Source of the DNA: Streptomyces uncialis
GTDB taxonomy: Bacteria; Actinomycetota; Actinomycetes; Streptomycetales; Streptomycetaceae
Length of the DNA stretch: 64,000 nt
Assembly: GCF_001905345.1 (NCBI RefSeq)
Contig: NZ_LFBV01000006.1
Span: 62,001 to 126,000, forward strand
Direction of reading: 5' to 3'
Made by a program: the position numbers and the translations under genes. Positions 16,409-25,153 of the stretch are shown in pieces. The number at the start of each line of letters is the position of its first letter. The stretch's first letter is position 1. The notes beneath the pieces are model-generated. The model was not told the origin of the DNA and ran no database searches. It saw only the letters and a list, made by a program, of their open reading frames with translations.

Positions 16409-18100
16409 TCAGTCGTCGGGGAGTTCCACCGGGGCGATCTCGTCGTACCGGTCGCCCGGGCCCGGGTTGGTCGCGTCGGTGGCGCCGCCGAACTGGCGCA
16501 TCACACCCCATACGGCGTTGAGCGCGGTCTGCACGGCGCCCTCGGCCCAGCCCGCGGTCCAGGAGATGTCGTCGCCCGCGAGGTAGATGCCCCGCTTGTC
16601 CTCGGGCAGCCGGTCCTGCATGAAGTGGGTGAACAGCCGCCGCTGGTAGCGGTAGTGGCCGGGCAGGTTGGCCTTGAACGCGCCCATGAAGTAGGGCTCG
16701 TTCTCCCAGGACACGGTGACCGGGTTGCCGATGATGTGCTTGCGGATGTCGACGTTCGGATAGATCTCGCCGAGCGACTTCAGCATGACCTCCATCCGCT
16801 CGTGGGCCGACAGCGGGAGCCACTTGAGGCTGTCGTCGCACCAGGTGTAGGAGAGGCAGATCACGGCGGGCTTGTCCGGGCCGTCGTCGAGCAGGTACGT
16901 ACCCCGGGTCATCCGGTCGGTGAGCGTCATCGACATCACGTCCCGGCCGGTCTCCTCGTCCTTGTCCAGCCAGAACGGCCGGTCGACGGGGACGAACAGC
17001 TTGCTGGACTCCATGTAGTGGGTGCGCTCGATGGCGGTCCAGTGGTCGATGGGGAACAGCTCGTCGTCGCACTCGATCTTCGACAGCAGCATCCAGGACT
17101 GCGCGGTGAAGACGACCGCGGGGAAGGTCCGGATGTCACCGGAGGAGTCGGTGACCGTGATCCGGTTGCCCGCCGTACGGTGCAGCCGGGTCACCGCCGG
17201 ACGCGGGGTGCCGCCGTGCAGCGAGGACAGCGAGGTGCCCTGCGCCCAGTGGACGATCTTGCCCGGCTCGCGCTCCCACAGCCGCAGCGGAAGCTGCTGG
17301 CTGCCGCCGACGATGCCCCGGTGGTGGTCGTCGGCCTCGGTGTAGACGACACGGAGGATCTCCAGGATGGAGTTGGGGAAGTCGGTGTCCCAGCCACCGG
17401 TCCCGAAGCCCACCTGGCCGAAGATCTCCCGGTGCCGGAAGGACTTGAACGCCTCCGAGTCGCAGAGGAAGCCGTAGAAGGTCTGGTTGTCCAGCTTCTC
17501 CACGAGCTTCGCCCAGATCTCGCGGATACGCGGGACGTCGCGCTCACGCATCGCCTGGTTCATGTCGGAGAAGTCGGCGCCCTCCTCCAGACAGGCGCTC
17601 CACGCCTCGGCGACCTGGCGGTACACGCCGGGCAGGTCGTCCAGGGTGCGCGCGTAGTGCGACTCGCCCTTGAGGTCGACCACCGTGGACGGGGTGACCT
17701 CGGCCAGCGGGTTCGGGAACGGGCGGGTCGTGAGGCCCACCAGGTCGATGTAGTGCTGGAGCGCGGTGGACGACGGCGGGAACCGCATCGCGCCCATCTC
17801 GGCGGTGAGCTCCGGGTCGCAGCCGTCGAAGCCGACGGTCCGCAGCCGCCCGCCGATCATGTCCGCCTCGTAGACGACGGGCCGCAGCCCCATCTTCATC
17901 AGCTCGTACGCGGTGACGATCCCGGACAGCCCGCCGCCGATCACGGCCACCTCACGGCCGTGCTCCGTCGCCGGGATCTGCCCGAGCCCGGCCGGGTGCG
18001 CGAGGAAGTCGTCGTACGCGTACGGGAAGTCCGGGCCGAACATCGTGATCGGCGGCTGCGCGTCGGTGTGCTGGACGGCGGTGGGCACCGTGGACGTCAT
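16409..18100 (-). CDS. FAD-dependent flavin monoamine oxidase / L-amino acid oxidase
   Basis: A 563-residue amine-oxidase-fold flavoenzyme. The FAD dinucleotide site is VAVIGGGLSGIVTAYELM (about 51-68) with Glu78 closing the Rossmann unit; the second FAD motif is IYLAGDDISWTAGWAEGAVQ near residue 510. The length and segments such as MGAMRFPPSSTAL (arginine for substrate carboxylate) place it with L-amino acid oxidases and tryptophan-2-monooxygenase-like proteins, which turn an amino acid into the imino/keto acid or the amide. The amino acid used is not predictable. No signal peptide is visible, so it is probably cytosolic. An Lrp/AsnC gene follows upstream on the same strand and likely regulates it. 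Confidence 0.85.
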   Translation of the reverse strand: MTSTVPTAVQHTDAQPPITMFGPDFPYAYDDFLAHPAGLGQIPATEHGREVAVIGGGLSGIVTAYELMKMGLRPVVYEADMIGGRLRTVGFDGCDPELTAEMGAMRFPPSSTALQHYIDLVGLTTRPFPNPLAEVTPSTVVDLKGESHYARTLDDLPGVYRQVAEAWSACLEEGADFSDMNQAMRERDVPRIREIWAKLVEKLDNQTFYGFLCDSEAFKSFRHREIFGQVGFGTGGWDTDFPNSILEILRVVYTEADDHHRGIVGGSQQLPLRLWEREPGKIVHWAQGTSLSSLHGGTPRPAVTRLHRTAGNRITVTDSSGDIRTFPAVVFTAQSWMLLSKIECDDELFPIDHWTAIERTHYMESSKLFVPVDRPFWLDKDEETGRDVMSMTLTDRMTRGTYLLDDGPDKPAVICLSYTWCDDSLKWLPLSAHERMEVMLKSLGEIYPNVDIRKHIIGNPVTVSWENEPYFMGAFKANLPGHYRYQRRLFTHFMQDRLPEDKRGIYLAGDDISWTAGWAEGAVQTALNAVWGVMRQFGGATDATNPGPGDRYDEIAPVELPDD

Positions 18101-18256
18101 GGGGCGGGGACTCCTTGCACGGGAAAGCCGCGCGGGGCGCGAGGGGGCGGGACGACCCCGGCCGGGCGCGGGGGGATCACTGAACGGCGCGGGGACGACA
18201 TCGACGGTACGTTCCGGCGTTCCACCGGGACAAGACGCGTCCGTTGCGCTCCACCT

Positions 18257-18302
18257 GGCGATTCATTGCGTACGGCGACGCCCGTGCGGCGATTCGTTGC
18301 GT
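18257..18302. promoter_or_regulatory. Direct repeat upstream of the amine oxidase, candidate Lrp sites
   Basis: GGCGATTCATTGCGT at 18257-18271 and GGCGATTCGTTGCGT at 18288-18302, start-to-start 31 bp, about three helical turns. A further GTTGCG is at about 18243. Lrp octamers bind phased sites of this kind; the regulator gene is adjacent. Inferred. Confidence 0.5.
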
Positions 18303-18397
18303 GGCGGGGAGAGAACGGGGAAAGGGTGACGGCGGCCACACCGGTGCCAGCCCCTACGGGGGTGTCACCGCAGGTCGGCGGCGGTGGGCCCCGGCGC

Positions 18398-18853
18398 TCA
18401 GCCCGGGGTGCCGGAGGCGAAGCGGCGCAGCAGCGGGGACAGCACGAGCACCGACTTGGTGCGCTCCACGAAGGGCTCCGCCGCGATCCGTTCCAGGACC
18501 CGCTCGAAGTGCCGCATGTCGGAGGCGAGGACCTGCACGATCGCGTCGGCGGCCCCGGTCACCGTGGAGGCGGCCATGACCTCCGCGTACGGTTCGAGGC
18601 CCCGGTGGATCTCGTCCGCCGAGGTGTTGCCGCGGCAGTAGATCTCGATGAACCCCTCGGTCTCCCAGCCCATCGCCGCCGGGTCGACGCGCACCGTGAA
18701 CCCGGTGATCGCACCCGTCGCCCGGAGCCGGTCGACACGGCGTTTCACCGCGGGCGCCGAGAGGCCCACCTGCTGGCCGATGTCGGCGTAGGAGCGGCGG
18801 GCGTCCTGGGCGAGGGCGTGCACGATGGCTTCGTCGAGGTCGTTCAGTCGCAC
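18398..18853 (-). CDS. Lrp/AsnC-family transcriptional regulator
   Basis: A 151-residue feast/famine regulator: helix-turn-helix in residues 5-50 (LDEAIVHALAQDARRSYADI, VGLSAPAVKRRVDRL), then a RAM ligand-binding domain with VTGAADAIVQVLASDMRHFE. Members bind an amino acid and switch catabolic or transport genes. Its neighbour is an amino acid/amine oxidase 297 bp away on the same strand, with phased direct repeats in between, so local control of that oxidase is likely. The ATG is 12 nt after AGAGAAGCGAA-type sequence. Normal length. Confidence 0.92.
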   Translation of the reverse strand: MRLNDLDEAIVHALAQDARRSYADIGQQVGLSAPAVKRRVDRLRATGAITGFTVRVDPAAMGWETEGFIEIYCRGNTSADEIHRGLEPYAEVMAASTVTGAADAIVQVLASDMRHFERVLERIAAEPFVERTKSVLVLSPLLRRFASGTPG

Positions 18854-19118
18854 GGGGGTCGTTCGCTTCTCTTCGCTGGCCCCGGGGACACGGGGACGGC
18901 GGTGGGCCGTACCCGCAGTAGAACACGGCCGCCGGGGAGGACCTGCCGGGCCGGCCGGGTGTCGTCCGGCGCCCGCCGCGGGACGGCCGGCTACCGCCCG
19001 GGAGCCGCCCAGGGACGGCGCGTGCGGGCGCGGGACGGCTCCCGGACGACATCCGAACAGCTCCGGACGGCTCCCCGAACGCGGCGGGGAGCCGTCCGGA
19101 CGGGCCGTCGGCCCGGGA

Positions 19119-20561
19119 TCAGTTCCAGCTCGCGTGCAGCGGCTTGCCCTCGGCGTACCCGGCGGCGCTCTGCACCCCGACGATCGCCCGCTCGGCGAAC
19201 TCCTCCAGGGAGCCCGCGCCCGCGTAGGTGCAGGACGAACGGACGCCCGCGATGATCGAGTCGATCAGGTCCTCGACACCGGGCCGGGCCGGGTCGAGGA
19301 ACATCCGCGAGGTGGAGATGCCCTCCTCGAACAGGGCCTTGCGGGCCCGGTCGTACGCGGACTCCTCGCTGGTGCGGTTGCGGACCGCGCGGGCGGACGC
19401 CATGCCGAAGGACTCCTTGTAGAGCCGTCCGTCGGCGGCCTGCTGAAGGTCGCCCGGGGACTCGTACGTACCGGCGAACCAGGAGCCGATCATCACGTTC
19501 GACGCCCCGGCGGCCAGCGCCATCGCCACATCGCGGGGGTGCCGGACCCCGCCGTCGGCCCAGACGTGCTTGCCGTACTTCTTGGCCTCGGCGGCGCACT
19601 CCAGCACCGCGGAGAACTGCGGGCGGCCCACTCCGGTCATCATCCGGGTGGTGCACATCGCGCCGGGGCCCACCCCGACCTTGATGATGTCGGCGCCCGC
19701 CTCGATCAGGTCACGCACCCCTTCGGCGGCCACGATGTTGCCCGCGACGACCGGGACCGCGGGGCCGAGGGCCCGTACGGCGCGGACCGCGGCGATCATC
19801 GACTCCTGGTGGCCGTGCGCGGTGTCCACGACGAGGGTGTCGACCCCCGCGTCGAGGAGCTGCTTCGCCTTGCCCGCGACATCGCCGTTGATCCCGACGG
19901 CCGCGGCGATCCGGAGCCTGCCCCGGTCGTCCGTCGCCGGGGTGTACAGCGTGGCGCGCAGGGCACCGCGGCGGGTGAGGATGCCGACCAGCCGGCCCTC
20001 GGCGTCCACGGCGGGCGCGTAGCGGCGGTTGGCGGTGTCGAGCTGGTGGAACGCCTCACGGGGGTCTATGTCCGCGGCGAGGAGCAGCAGGTCCCGGGAC
20101 ATGACCTCGGTGAGCTGGGTGAACCGGTCGACCCCGGTGAGGTCCGTGTCGGTGACCACACCGACGGGCCGGTGGTGCTCGTCGACGACGACACCGGCGT
20201 TGTGGGCCCGCTTCGGCAGCAGCGCCAGCGCGTCGGCGACGGTCTGGTGCGGGGCCAGCACGATGGGGGTGTCCAGGACGTGATGACGGCTCTTGACCCA
20301 GCCGACGACCTCGGTGACGACCTCGATCGGGATGTCCTGGGGGATCACGACGAGCCCGCCGCGCCGGGCCACGGTCTCCGCCATCCGGCGGCCCGCGATC
20401 GCGGTCATGTTGGCGACCACGAGCGGGATGGTGGTGCCCGTACCGTCCGGCGACGCCAAGTCCACGGCCTGCCGGGAGCCGACGGCGGACCGCCTCGGCA
20501 CCATGAAGACGTCGTCGTACGTCAGGTCGTACGGGGGCTGGAGATCATTGAGGAAACGCAC
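19119..20561 (-). CDS. guaB1: GuaB1-type IMP dehydrogenase-related protein (probable GMP reductase)
   Basis: A 480-residue (beta/alpha)8 barrel with a pair of CBS domains at about 95-205 (LDTPIVLAPHQTVADALALL, then VMSRDLLLLAADIDPREAF). The active-site loop GPGAMCTTRMMTG has Cys303, which forms the purine thioimidate. This branch differs from true IMP dehydrogenase (GuaB2); the mycobacterial GuaB1 acts as a GMP reductase, making IMP from GMP with NADPH, and I transfer that role by family. Cytosolic purine salvage enzyme. It stands alone; upstream is a 508-bp divergent region shared with the carotenoid gene crtY. Confidence 0.85.
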   Translation of the reverse strand: MRFLNDLQPPYDLTYDDVFMVPRRSAVGSRQAVDLASPDGTGTTIPLVVANMTAIAGRRMAETVARRGGLVVIPQDIPIEVVTEVVGWVKSRHHVLDTPIVLAPHQTVADALALLPKRAHNAGVVVDEHHRPVGVVTDTDLTGVDRFTQLTEVMSRDLLLLAADIDPREAFHQLDTANRRYAPAVDAEGRLVGILTRRGALRATLYTPATDDRGRLRIAAAVGINGDVAGKAKQLLDAGVDTLVVDTAHGHQESMIAAVRAVRALGPAVPVVAGNIVAAEGVRDLIEAGADIIKVGVGPGAMCTTRMMTGVGRPQFSAVLECAAEAKKYGKHVWADGGVRHPRDVAMALAAGASNVMIGSWFAGTYESPGDLQQAADGRLYKESFGMASARAVRNRTSEESAYDRARKALFEEGISTSRMFLDPARPGVEDLIDSIIAGVRSSCTYAGAGSLEEFAERAIVGVQSAAGYAEGKPLHASWN

Positions 20562-21069
20562 GTGCTGCTCATCCCAGTCGATCAGAGGTGGCCCCCGGAC
20601 AGGTCAGCCGGGGGGAAGAGCACGTACTTCAGTGTCCCATGACGGGGGTCCCGTCCGACCTGGGACGATCATCCAGGGCCCTCGACGCCCCCTTCGTCAC
20701 TTCCTCCAGCCCGGACCTCCCCCAGGCCAGGACCCCGCTGCCGACTTGCACCTTCCCCGGCCAGGACTCCCTCAAGCCCGGATTCCCGCAAGCCCGGATT
20801 CCGCAGTTCACGGTTCACATCCCGGCTGCCCGGCTTTGCCCGGTCCGGTCCGGTTCCGTTCCGATCCGTTCCGGTGCCCCGGCCCCGGCACGTCGTCGTG
20901 CCCGGAGCGGTCCGGCACGGAATCGTGTGCCGTGCGGCGCATCCGGTGCGCCGCCGGGGCCGGAATGGTCGGCGGACGGACCGGGCCGGGGTCACCGCGA
21001 GCGGCAGGCGCGCCGCGGCCGGGGCGGCGGCCCGGGACCCCGGGCGAGCGGAAGGGGAGGCGGGTCGGG
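20562..21069. other. Divergent control region between guaB1 and crtY
   Basis: A 508-bp region without a supported gene. It must carry promoters for both sides. Noted are a 14-bp direct repeat CAAGCCCGGATTCC at 20773-20786 and 20789-20802 (16-bp period) and a run of degenerate TCCGGTTCCGTTCCGATCCG-like repeats at about 20848-20876. Either could be part of the light-controlled crtY promoter, but no match to a known SigLitS site could be made. Confidence 0.55.
20773..20802 (+). repeat. 14-bp direct repeat upstream of crtY
   Basis: CAAGCCCGGATTCC occurs twice with a 16-bp period, about 270-300 bp upstream of the crtY start. Confidence 0.6.
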
Positions 21070-22374
21070 ATGTCCCGTACGGACGTGGTGATCGTGGGGG
21101 CGGGCGCCGCCGGGCTCTCCCTGGCGCACTGGCTGACCGAGCCGGGAACGCCGGGCAGCGGCCCCGGTACGGGGACGGGTTCCGGTACGGAGCGGGGTAC
21201 GGGGACGGGTGGCGGGCCGCTCGATGTGACCCTGGTCGAGGCCCCCGGGGGTCCGCTGCGGCCCGCGCCCCGGACCTGGTGCTACTGGGAGCCGCCCGGC
21301 GGTCCCTACGACCATCTGCTCACCGCGTCCTGGGACCGGCTGCGGGTCCGGGCGCCGGACGGGAGCGGCGAGGTCCGGCGGACGGACCCGCTGCGGTACA
21401 AGATGCTGCGGTCCACCGACTTCGAGGCGGCGGTCGGCGCCCGGCTCGCACAGGTGCCCTGGGTACGCCGGGTGACGGCCACCGTCGACACCGTCGTGGA
21501 CTCGCCGGGCGGCGCGGAGGTGGTGGGCACCCGCGCGGACGGCTCCCCGCTGCGGCTGCGGGCCCGCTGGGTCCTCGACTCCCGCCCGCCGCGCGTCCTG
21601 CCCCCGGCCCGTACCGTGCTGCTCCAGCACTTCCGGGGCTGGTTCGTGACGACGGACGACCCGGTGTTCCGCCCCGGTACCGCCGACCTGATGGACTTCC
21701 GGACCCCGCAGCCCGACCGGGGCCTGTCCTTCGGGTACGTCCTGCCCACCGGCCCCCGGACCGCGCTGGTCGAGTACACGGAGTTCTCCCCCGGGGTGAT
21801 CGGCGACGCGGCGTACGACCGGGCGCTGCGGCACTACCTCGGCACGGTCCTGGGGGTCGGGCGCTACACGGTCACCGGGACCGAGCACGGGGTGATCCCG
21901 ATGACGGACGCGCGGCTGCCGCGCCGCACCGGCGCCTCGGTGTTCCCGATCGGGGCCGCGGGCGGCGCGACCCGGCCCGCGACCGGGTACACCTTCGCCG
22001 GGACCCAGCGCCAGACCCGCGCGGTCGCCGCCGCGCTGCGCTCCGGCCGCACGCCCCTGCCGCCGCCCGCGCACGGCGCCCGTTCCCGGGCCATGGACGC
22101 CGTGCTGCTGCGCGCCCTGGACACCGGACGGGTCGGGGGCGCCGACTTCTTCGCCCGGCTGTTCCGCACCGTCCCCACCCCGGTCCTGCTGCGGTTCCTC
22201 GACGGGGGGACCGGGCCCGTACGGGATGTGTCGATCGGGCTGCGCACCCCCGTCCTGCCGATGCTGCGCACCGCCCTGGAACTCCCGCTGCTGCGGCGCC
22301 GCCCCCATCCCGGGGCACCCGCCGCACCGGCGTCCCCGCCCCCTCCCACCCCCCACCGTGAAGGGTCACCGTGA
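21070..22374 (+). CDS. crtY: Lycopene beta-cyclase
   Basis: A 434-residue flavoprotein-like cyclase that closes both ends of lycopene to beta-carotene. It begins DVVIVGAGAAGLSLAHWL (dinucleotide fold); RTWCYWEPPGGPYDHLL, MDFRTPQPDRGLSFGYVLP and GAAGGATRPATGYTF are conserved CrtY/LCYB blocks. Unusually, a Gly/Thr/Ser/Arg insertion (about residues 25-50) splits the first Rossmann unit and is coded by a 30-bp-period DNA repeat. The C-terminal tail is Pro-rich. ATG 21070 follows GGGGAGG. The stop overlaps the start of crtT. First gene of the crtY-crtT-crtU operon; light control through LitR/LitS is inferred from the cluster. Confidence 0.93.
   Translation: MSRTDVVIVGAGAAGLSLAHWLTEPGTPGSGPGTGTGSGTERGTGTGGGPLDVTLVEAPGGPLRPAPRTWCYWEPPGGPYDHLLTASWDRLRVRAPDGSGEVRRTDPLRYKMLRSTDFEAAVGARLAQVPWVRRVTATVDTVVDSPGGAEVVGTRADGSPLRLRARWVLDSRPPRVLPPARTVLLQHFRGWFVTTDDPVFRPGTADLMDFRTPQPDRGLSFGYVLPTGPRTALVEYTEFSPGVIGDAAYDRALRHYLGTVLGVGRYTVTGTEHGVIPMTDARLPRRTGASVFPIGAAGGATRPATGYTFAGTQRQTRAVAAALRSGRTPLPPPAHGARSRAMDAVLLRALDTGRVGGADFFARLFRTVPTPVLLRFLDGGTGPVRDVSIGLRTPVLPMLRTALELPLLRRRPHPGAPAAPASPPPPTPHREGSP
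21164..21216 (+). repeat. Internal tandem repeat within crtY
   Basis: GGTACGGGGACGGGT occurs at about 21166-21180 and 21196-21210, with a related GGTACGGAGCGG between. It codes the low-complexity Gly/Thr/Ser insert of the cyclase. Confidence 0.7.
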
Positions 22375-23096
22375 TGACACTGCTGCGCGACGACGACCTG
22401 TCGGACGCGTTCGACCACGCGTCCCGCACCTACGACCGGCTGGTCGCCGTCAACCCTGGCTACCACGCCCAGCTGCGGCGCTCCGCGCGGCGCCTCGGGC
22501 TGCCCCACGGGGGCGCCGGGCTGCGCGTCCTGGACCTGGGATGCGGCACCGGCGCGTCCACGGCCGCGCTGCTGAGCGTGGCGCCCCGGGCCCGGATCAC
22601 CGCCGTCGACGTGTCGGAGGGCATGCTGGACCGGGCCCGCGCGAAACGCTGGCCGCCGTCGGTGTCGTTCGTCCGCTCACCGGCCGAGGCGCTCTGCGAC
22701 CACCAGGTCGGAGGGCCCTTCGACGCGGTGTTCGCGGCCTATCTGTTCCGCAATCTCACCGACCCCGACCGGGTACTGACCTCGCTGCGCGCCCTGCTGG
22801 CGCCCGGCGGGCGCTTCGCGGCGCACGAGTACGCGCTGAGCGGCCGTCCCGCGCACCGCGCCGTGTGGCGGGCGGTGTGCGCCGGGGTGGTCCTGCCCGC
22901 GGGCACCCTCACCGGCGACCGGGTGCTGTACAAGCATCTGCTGAGCAGTGTCACCCGCTTCGACACGGCGCCCGCGTTCGGTGAGCGGGTGCGGCGGGCC
23001 GGGTTCGAGCGGGTGCGGGTGCTGCCCGTGTCCGGCTGGCAGACCGGTGTCGTCCACACGGTCGTCGCGGCGGCCCCGGGCGGAGGAGCGGCGTGA
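22371..23096 (+). CDS. crtT: Carotenoid-cluster SAM-dependent methyltransferase
   Basis: A 241-residue class I methyltransferase of the UbiE/MenG-like type: motif I LRVLDLGCGTGAS (residues 51-63), motif II AVDVSEGMLDRA, and AAYLFRNLTDPDRVLTSLRA. It occupies the crtT position of the S. griseus and S. coelicolor clusters. As far as I recall, its product has no demonstrated step in isorenieratene formation, so the substrate (carotenoid, quinone or other) is open. The start is GTG 22371 or ATG 22374, both overlapping the crtY stop; the 3' end overlaps crtU by 4 bp, so the three genes are translationally coupled. Confidence 0.88.
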   Translation: MMTLLRDDDLSDAFDHASRTYDRLVAVNPGYHAQLRRSARRLGLPHGGAGLRVLDLGCGTGASTAALLSVAPRARITAVDVSEGMLDRARAKRWPPSVSFVRSPAEALCDHQVGGPFDAVFAAYLFRNLTDPDRVLTSLRALLAPGGRFAAHEYALSGRPAHRAVWRAVCAGVVLPAGTLTGDRVLYKHLLSSVTRFDTAPAFGERVRRAGFERVRVLPVSGWQTGVVHTVVAAAPGGGAA

Positions 23097-24667
23097 ACAC
23101 GTATCTCACCGGCGCCGGCGGCATCCGCCGTCCGGCGCCGCGCCGGGGCCGCGACCGCCGGGCCGTGGCCGTCCGCGCCGCCGCCGGGCGGCCCCGGGTC
23201 GAGGGGCCCGCGCCCCGGGCGGCCGTGGTCGGCGGGGGGATCGCGGGGCTCGCCGCGGCGACCGCGCTCGCCGAGCGGGGGGTCCGCGTCACCCTGTACG
23301 AGCGCGAGCCCGTCCTCGGCGGACGGCTCGCGGGCTGGCCGGTCCGGCTGGCCGACGGGTCCACCGCGACGATGAGCCGCGGCTTCCACGCGTTCTTCCG
23401 GCAGTACTACAACCTGCGGGGGCTGCTGCGGCGGGTCGACCCGGGACTGGACGTGCTGCGCCCGCTCCCCGACTACCCGCTGCTGCACAGCGACGGACAG
23501 ACCGACGGGTTCGCCCGGGTCCCGCGCACCCCGCCGTTCAGCGCGCTCGGCTTCGTCGCGCTGAGTCCGTCGTTCGGCTGGCGGGACCTGGCCCGGATGA
23601 ACCCCCGGGCCGCGCTGCCGCTGCTGGACGTGGGGGTGCCCGGGGTGTACGACCGGCTGGACGGGATCAGCGCCTGGGACTTCCTGGAGCAGGTGCGGTT
23701 CCCGGCGGCGGCCCGGCATCTGGCGTTCGAGGTGTTCTCCCGCAGCTTCTTCGCCGACCCCCGGCAGCTGTCCGCGGCGGAACTGGCCCTGATGTTCCAC
23801 ATCTACTTCCTCGGCTCCAGCGAGGGCCTGCTGTTCGACGTGCCCGCCGAGCCGTTCCCGGCGGCGCTGTGGGACCCGCTCGCCGGATATCTGACCGGGC
23901 ACGGCACCGAGGTGCGCACCGGGTCGGGCGTCGACGAGGTGACGCCCCTGGACGACGGCGGGGTGTCCGTCACGGGCGACGGCCGGAGCACCCGGTACGA
24001 CGCGGTGGTGCTGGCGCTGGACCCCGCGGGGCTCACCCGGCTCGTCGCCGCCTCGCCGCGCCTCGGTGACGGCCCCTGGCGGGAACGGGTCCTCGCGCTG
24101 CGGACCGCGCCGCCGTTCCTGGTCTCCCGGCTGTGGCTGGACCGGCCGGTCGCCGCGGACCGGCCCGGGTTCCTGGGCACCAGCGGGTTCGGCTCGCTGG
24201 ACAACATCAGTGTGCTGGACCGCTGGGAGGGCGAGGCCGCGCGGTGGGCCGCCCGGCGGGGCGGGGCGGTGGTGGAGCTGCACGCGTACGCCCTCGATCC
24301 GGGGGCCGACCGGGCGGCGGAGGAACGCGCGCTGATCGGGCAGTTGCACCGGGTCTACCCGGAGACCTTGCAGGCCCGGGTCGTCGACCAGCGGCATGAA
24401 TGGCGGGCGGACTGTCCGCTGTTCCCCGTCGGGGGGTACCGGGAGCGGCCCGCGGTGCGGACGCCGGACCCTGCGGTGAGCCTGGCGGGGGATCATGTGC
24501 GGACGGGGCTGCCGGTGGCGCTGATGGAGCGGGCCGCGACCAGTGGGTTCCTGGCGGCGAACTTGCAGTTGGCTCGGTGGGGGGTCGGGGGGCAGCACCT
24601 CTGGTCCGTCCCCACCCAAGGCCGCACCCCGGCCCTACGCGCCCTGACCCGAGCGTTTTCCGCATAG
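23093..24667 (+). CDS. crtU: Beta-carotene desaturase/methyltransferase (isorenieratene synthase)
   Basis: A 524-residue FAD-dependent enzyme that desaturates the beta-ionone rings and moves a methyl group, giving aromatic isorenieratene. After an Arg-rich leader of about 40 residues comes the FAD site AAVVGGGIAGLAAATALAERG region (43-63), then LYEREPVLGGRLAGWPVRLA, SRGFHAFFRQYYNLRGLLRR and a C-terminal LAGDHVRTGLPVALMERA that closes the flavin fold. These match CrtU rather than CrtI. GTG 23093 has GGAGGAGCG just upstream and overlaps crtT. The gene ends at the start of a repeat array. Confidence 0.93.
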   Translation: MNTYLTGAGGIRRPAPRRGRDRRAVAVRAAAGRPRVEGPAPRAAVVGGGIAGLAAATALAERGVRVTLYEREPVLGGRLAGWPVRLADGSTATMSRGFHAFFRQYYNLRGLLRRVDPGLDVLRPLPDYPLLHSDGQTDGFARVPRTPPFSALGFVALSPSFGWRDLARMNPRAALPLLDVGVPGVYDRLDGISAWDFLEQVRFPAAARHLAFEVFSRSFFADPRQLSAAELALMFHIYFLGSSEGLLFDVPAEPFPAALWDPLAGYLTGHGTEVRTGSGVDEVTPLDDGGVSVTGDGRSTRYDAVVLALDPAGLTRLVAASPRLGDGPWRERVLALRTAPPFLVSRLWLDRPVAADRPGFLGTSGFGSLDNISVLDRWEGEAARWAARRGGAVVELHAYALDPGADRAAEERALIGQLHRVYPETLQARVVDQRHEWRADCPLFPVGGYRERPAVRTPDPAVSLAGDHVRTGLPVALMERAATSGFLAANLQLARWGVGGQHLWSVPTQGRTPALRALTRAFSA

Positions 24668-24712
24668 GCGTTCGCTTGTGCGTTCGGGGTATGTCCGGGT
24701 GAGCGCACTCCG

Positions 24713-24935
24713 TCCCTGCGCCGTCGCTCGTGGGTTTCGCGCAGTTCCCCGCGGGTCGCCTTCGCTTGCGCTTCCCAGGTCCGTCCGGCGGGGCGTACTT
24801 CGTCCCTGTGCCCTCGCTCGTGGGTTTCGCGCAGTTCCCCGCGGGTCGCCTTCGCTTGCGCTTCCAAGGTCCGTCCGGCGGGGCGCACTTCGTCCCTGTG
24901 CCGTCGCTCGTCGTTTTCGCGCAGTTCCCCGCGCC
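24713..24935 (+). repeat. 90-bp tandem repeat in the left arm of R1
   Basis: Two nearly identical 90-bp units (24713-24802, 24803-24892) and a partial third. Each unit contains GTGGGTTTCGCGCAG, TTCCCCGCGGGTCGCC, TTCGCTTGCGCTTCC and GGTCCGTCCGGCGGG in that order. Confidence 0.85.
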
Positions 24936-25037
24936 CCTTTGGGGGCGCTGCCTGCCTGGTGCTGTCGGTCAAGTGCGGGCCTGTTCTCGTTTTCGCGCAG
25001 TTCCCCGCGCCCCTTTGGGGCGCCTTCTGCCGGTTCT

Positions 25038-25153
25038 TCGGGTCGGTGCCGGTCGGGATTCTCCGTCCTCGCTCCAACGCGCTCGGTAGGGACGGGAAGG
25101 TGACCCCACTGGTGGCGTCGGAGTCTGCGGGCAGAGATTCCCGCCCACCCCCT
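25038..25153 (+). repeat. Conserved core of repeat element R1 (diverged copy)
   Basis: Matches the other cores at both ends (TCGGGTCGGTGCCGGTCGGG start; TCTGCGGGCAGAGATTCCCG to CACCCCCT end) but the middle (about 25072-25120) has drifted. The small hairpin TCTGC/GCAGA is kept. Confidence 0.75.

Noticed and set aside
16625..19255. Long plus-strand open frame opposite the amine oxidase
   Set aside because: Antisense to a clear flavoenzyme and the Lrp gene; no start signal or domain.
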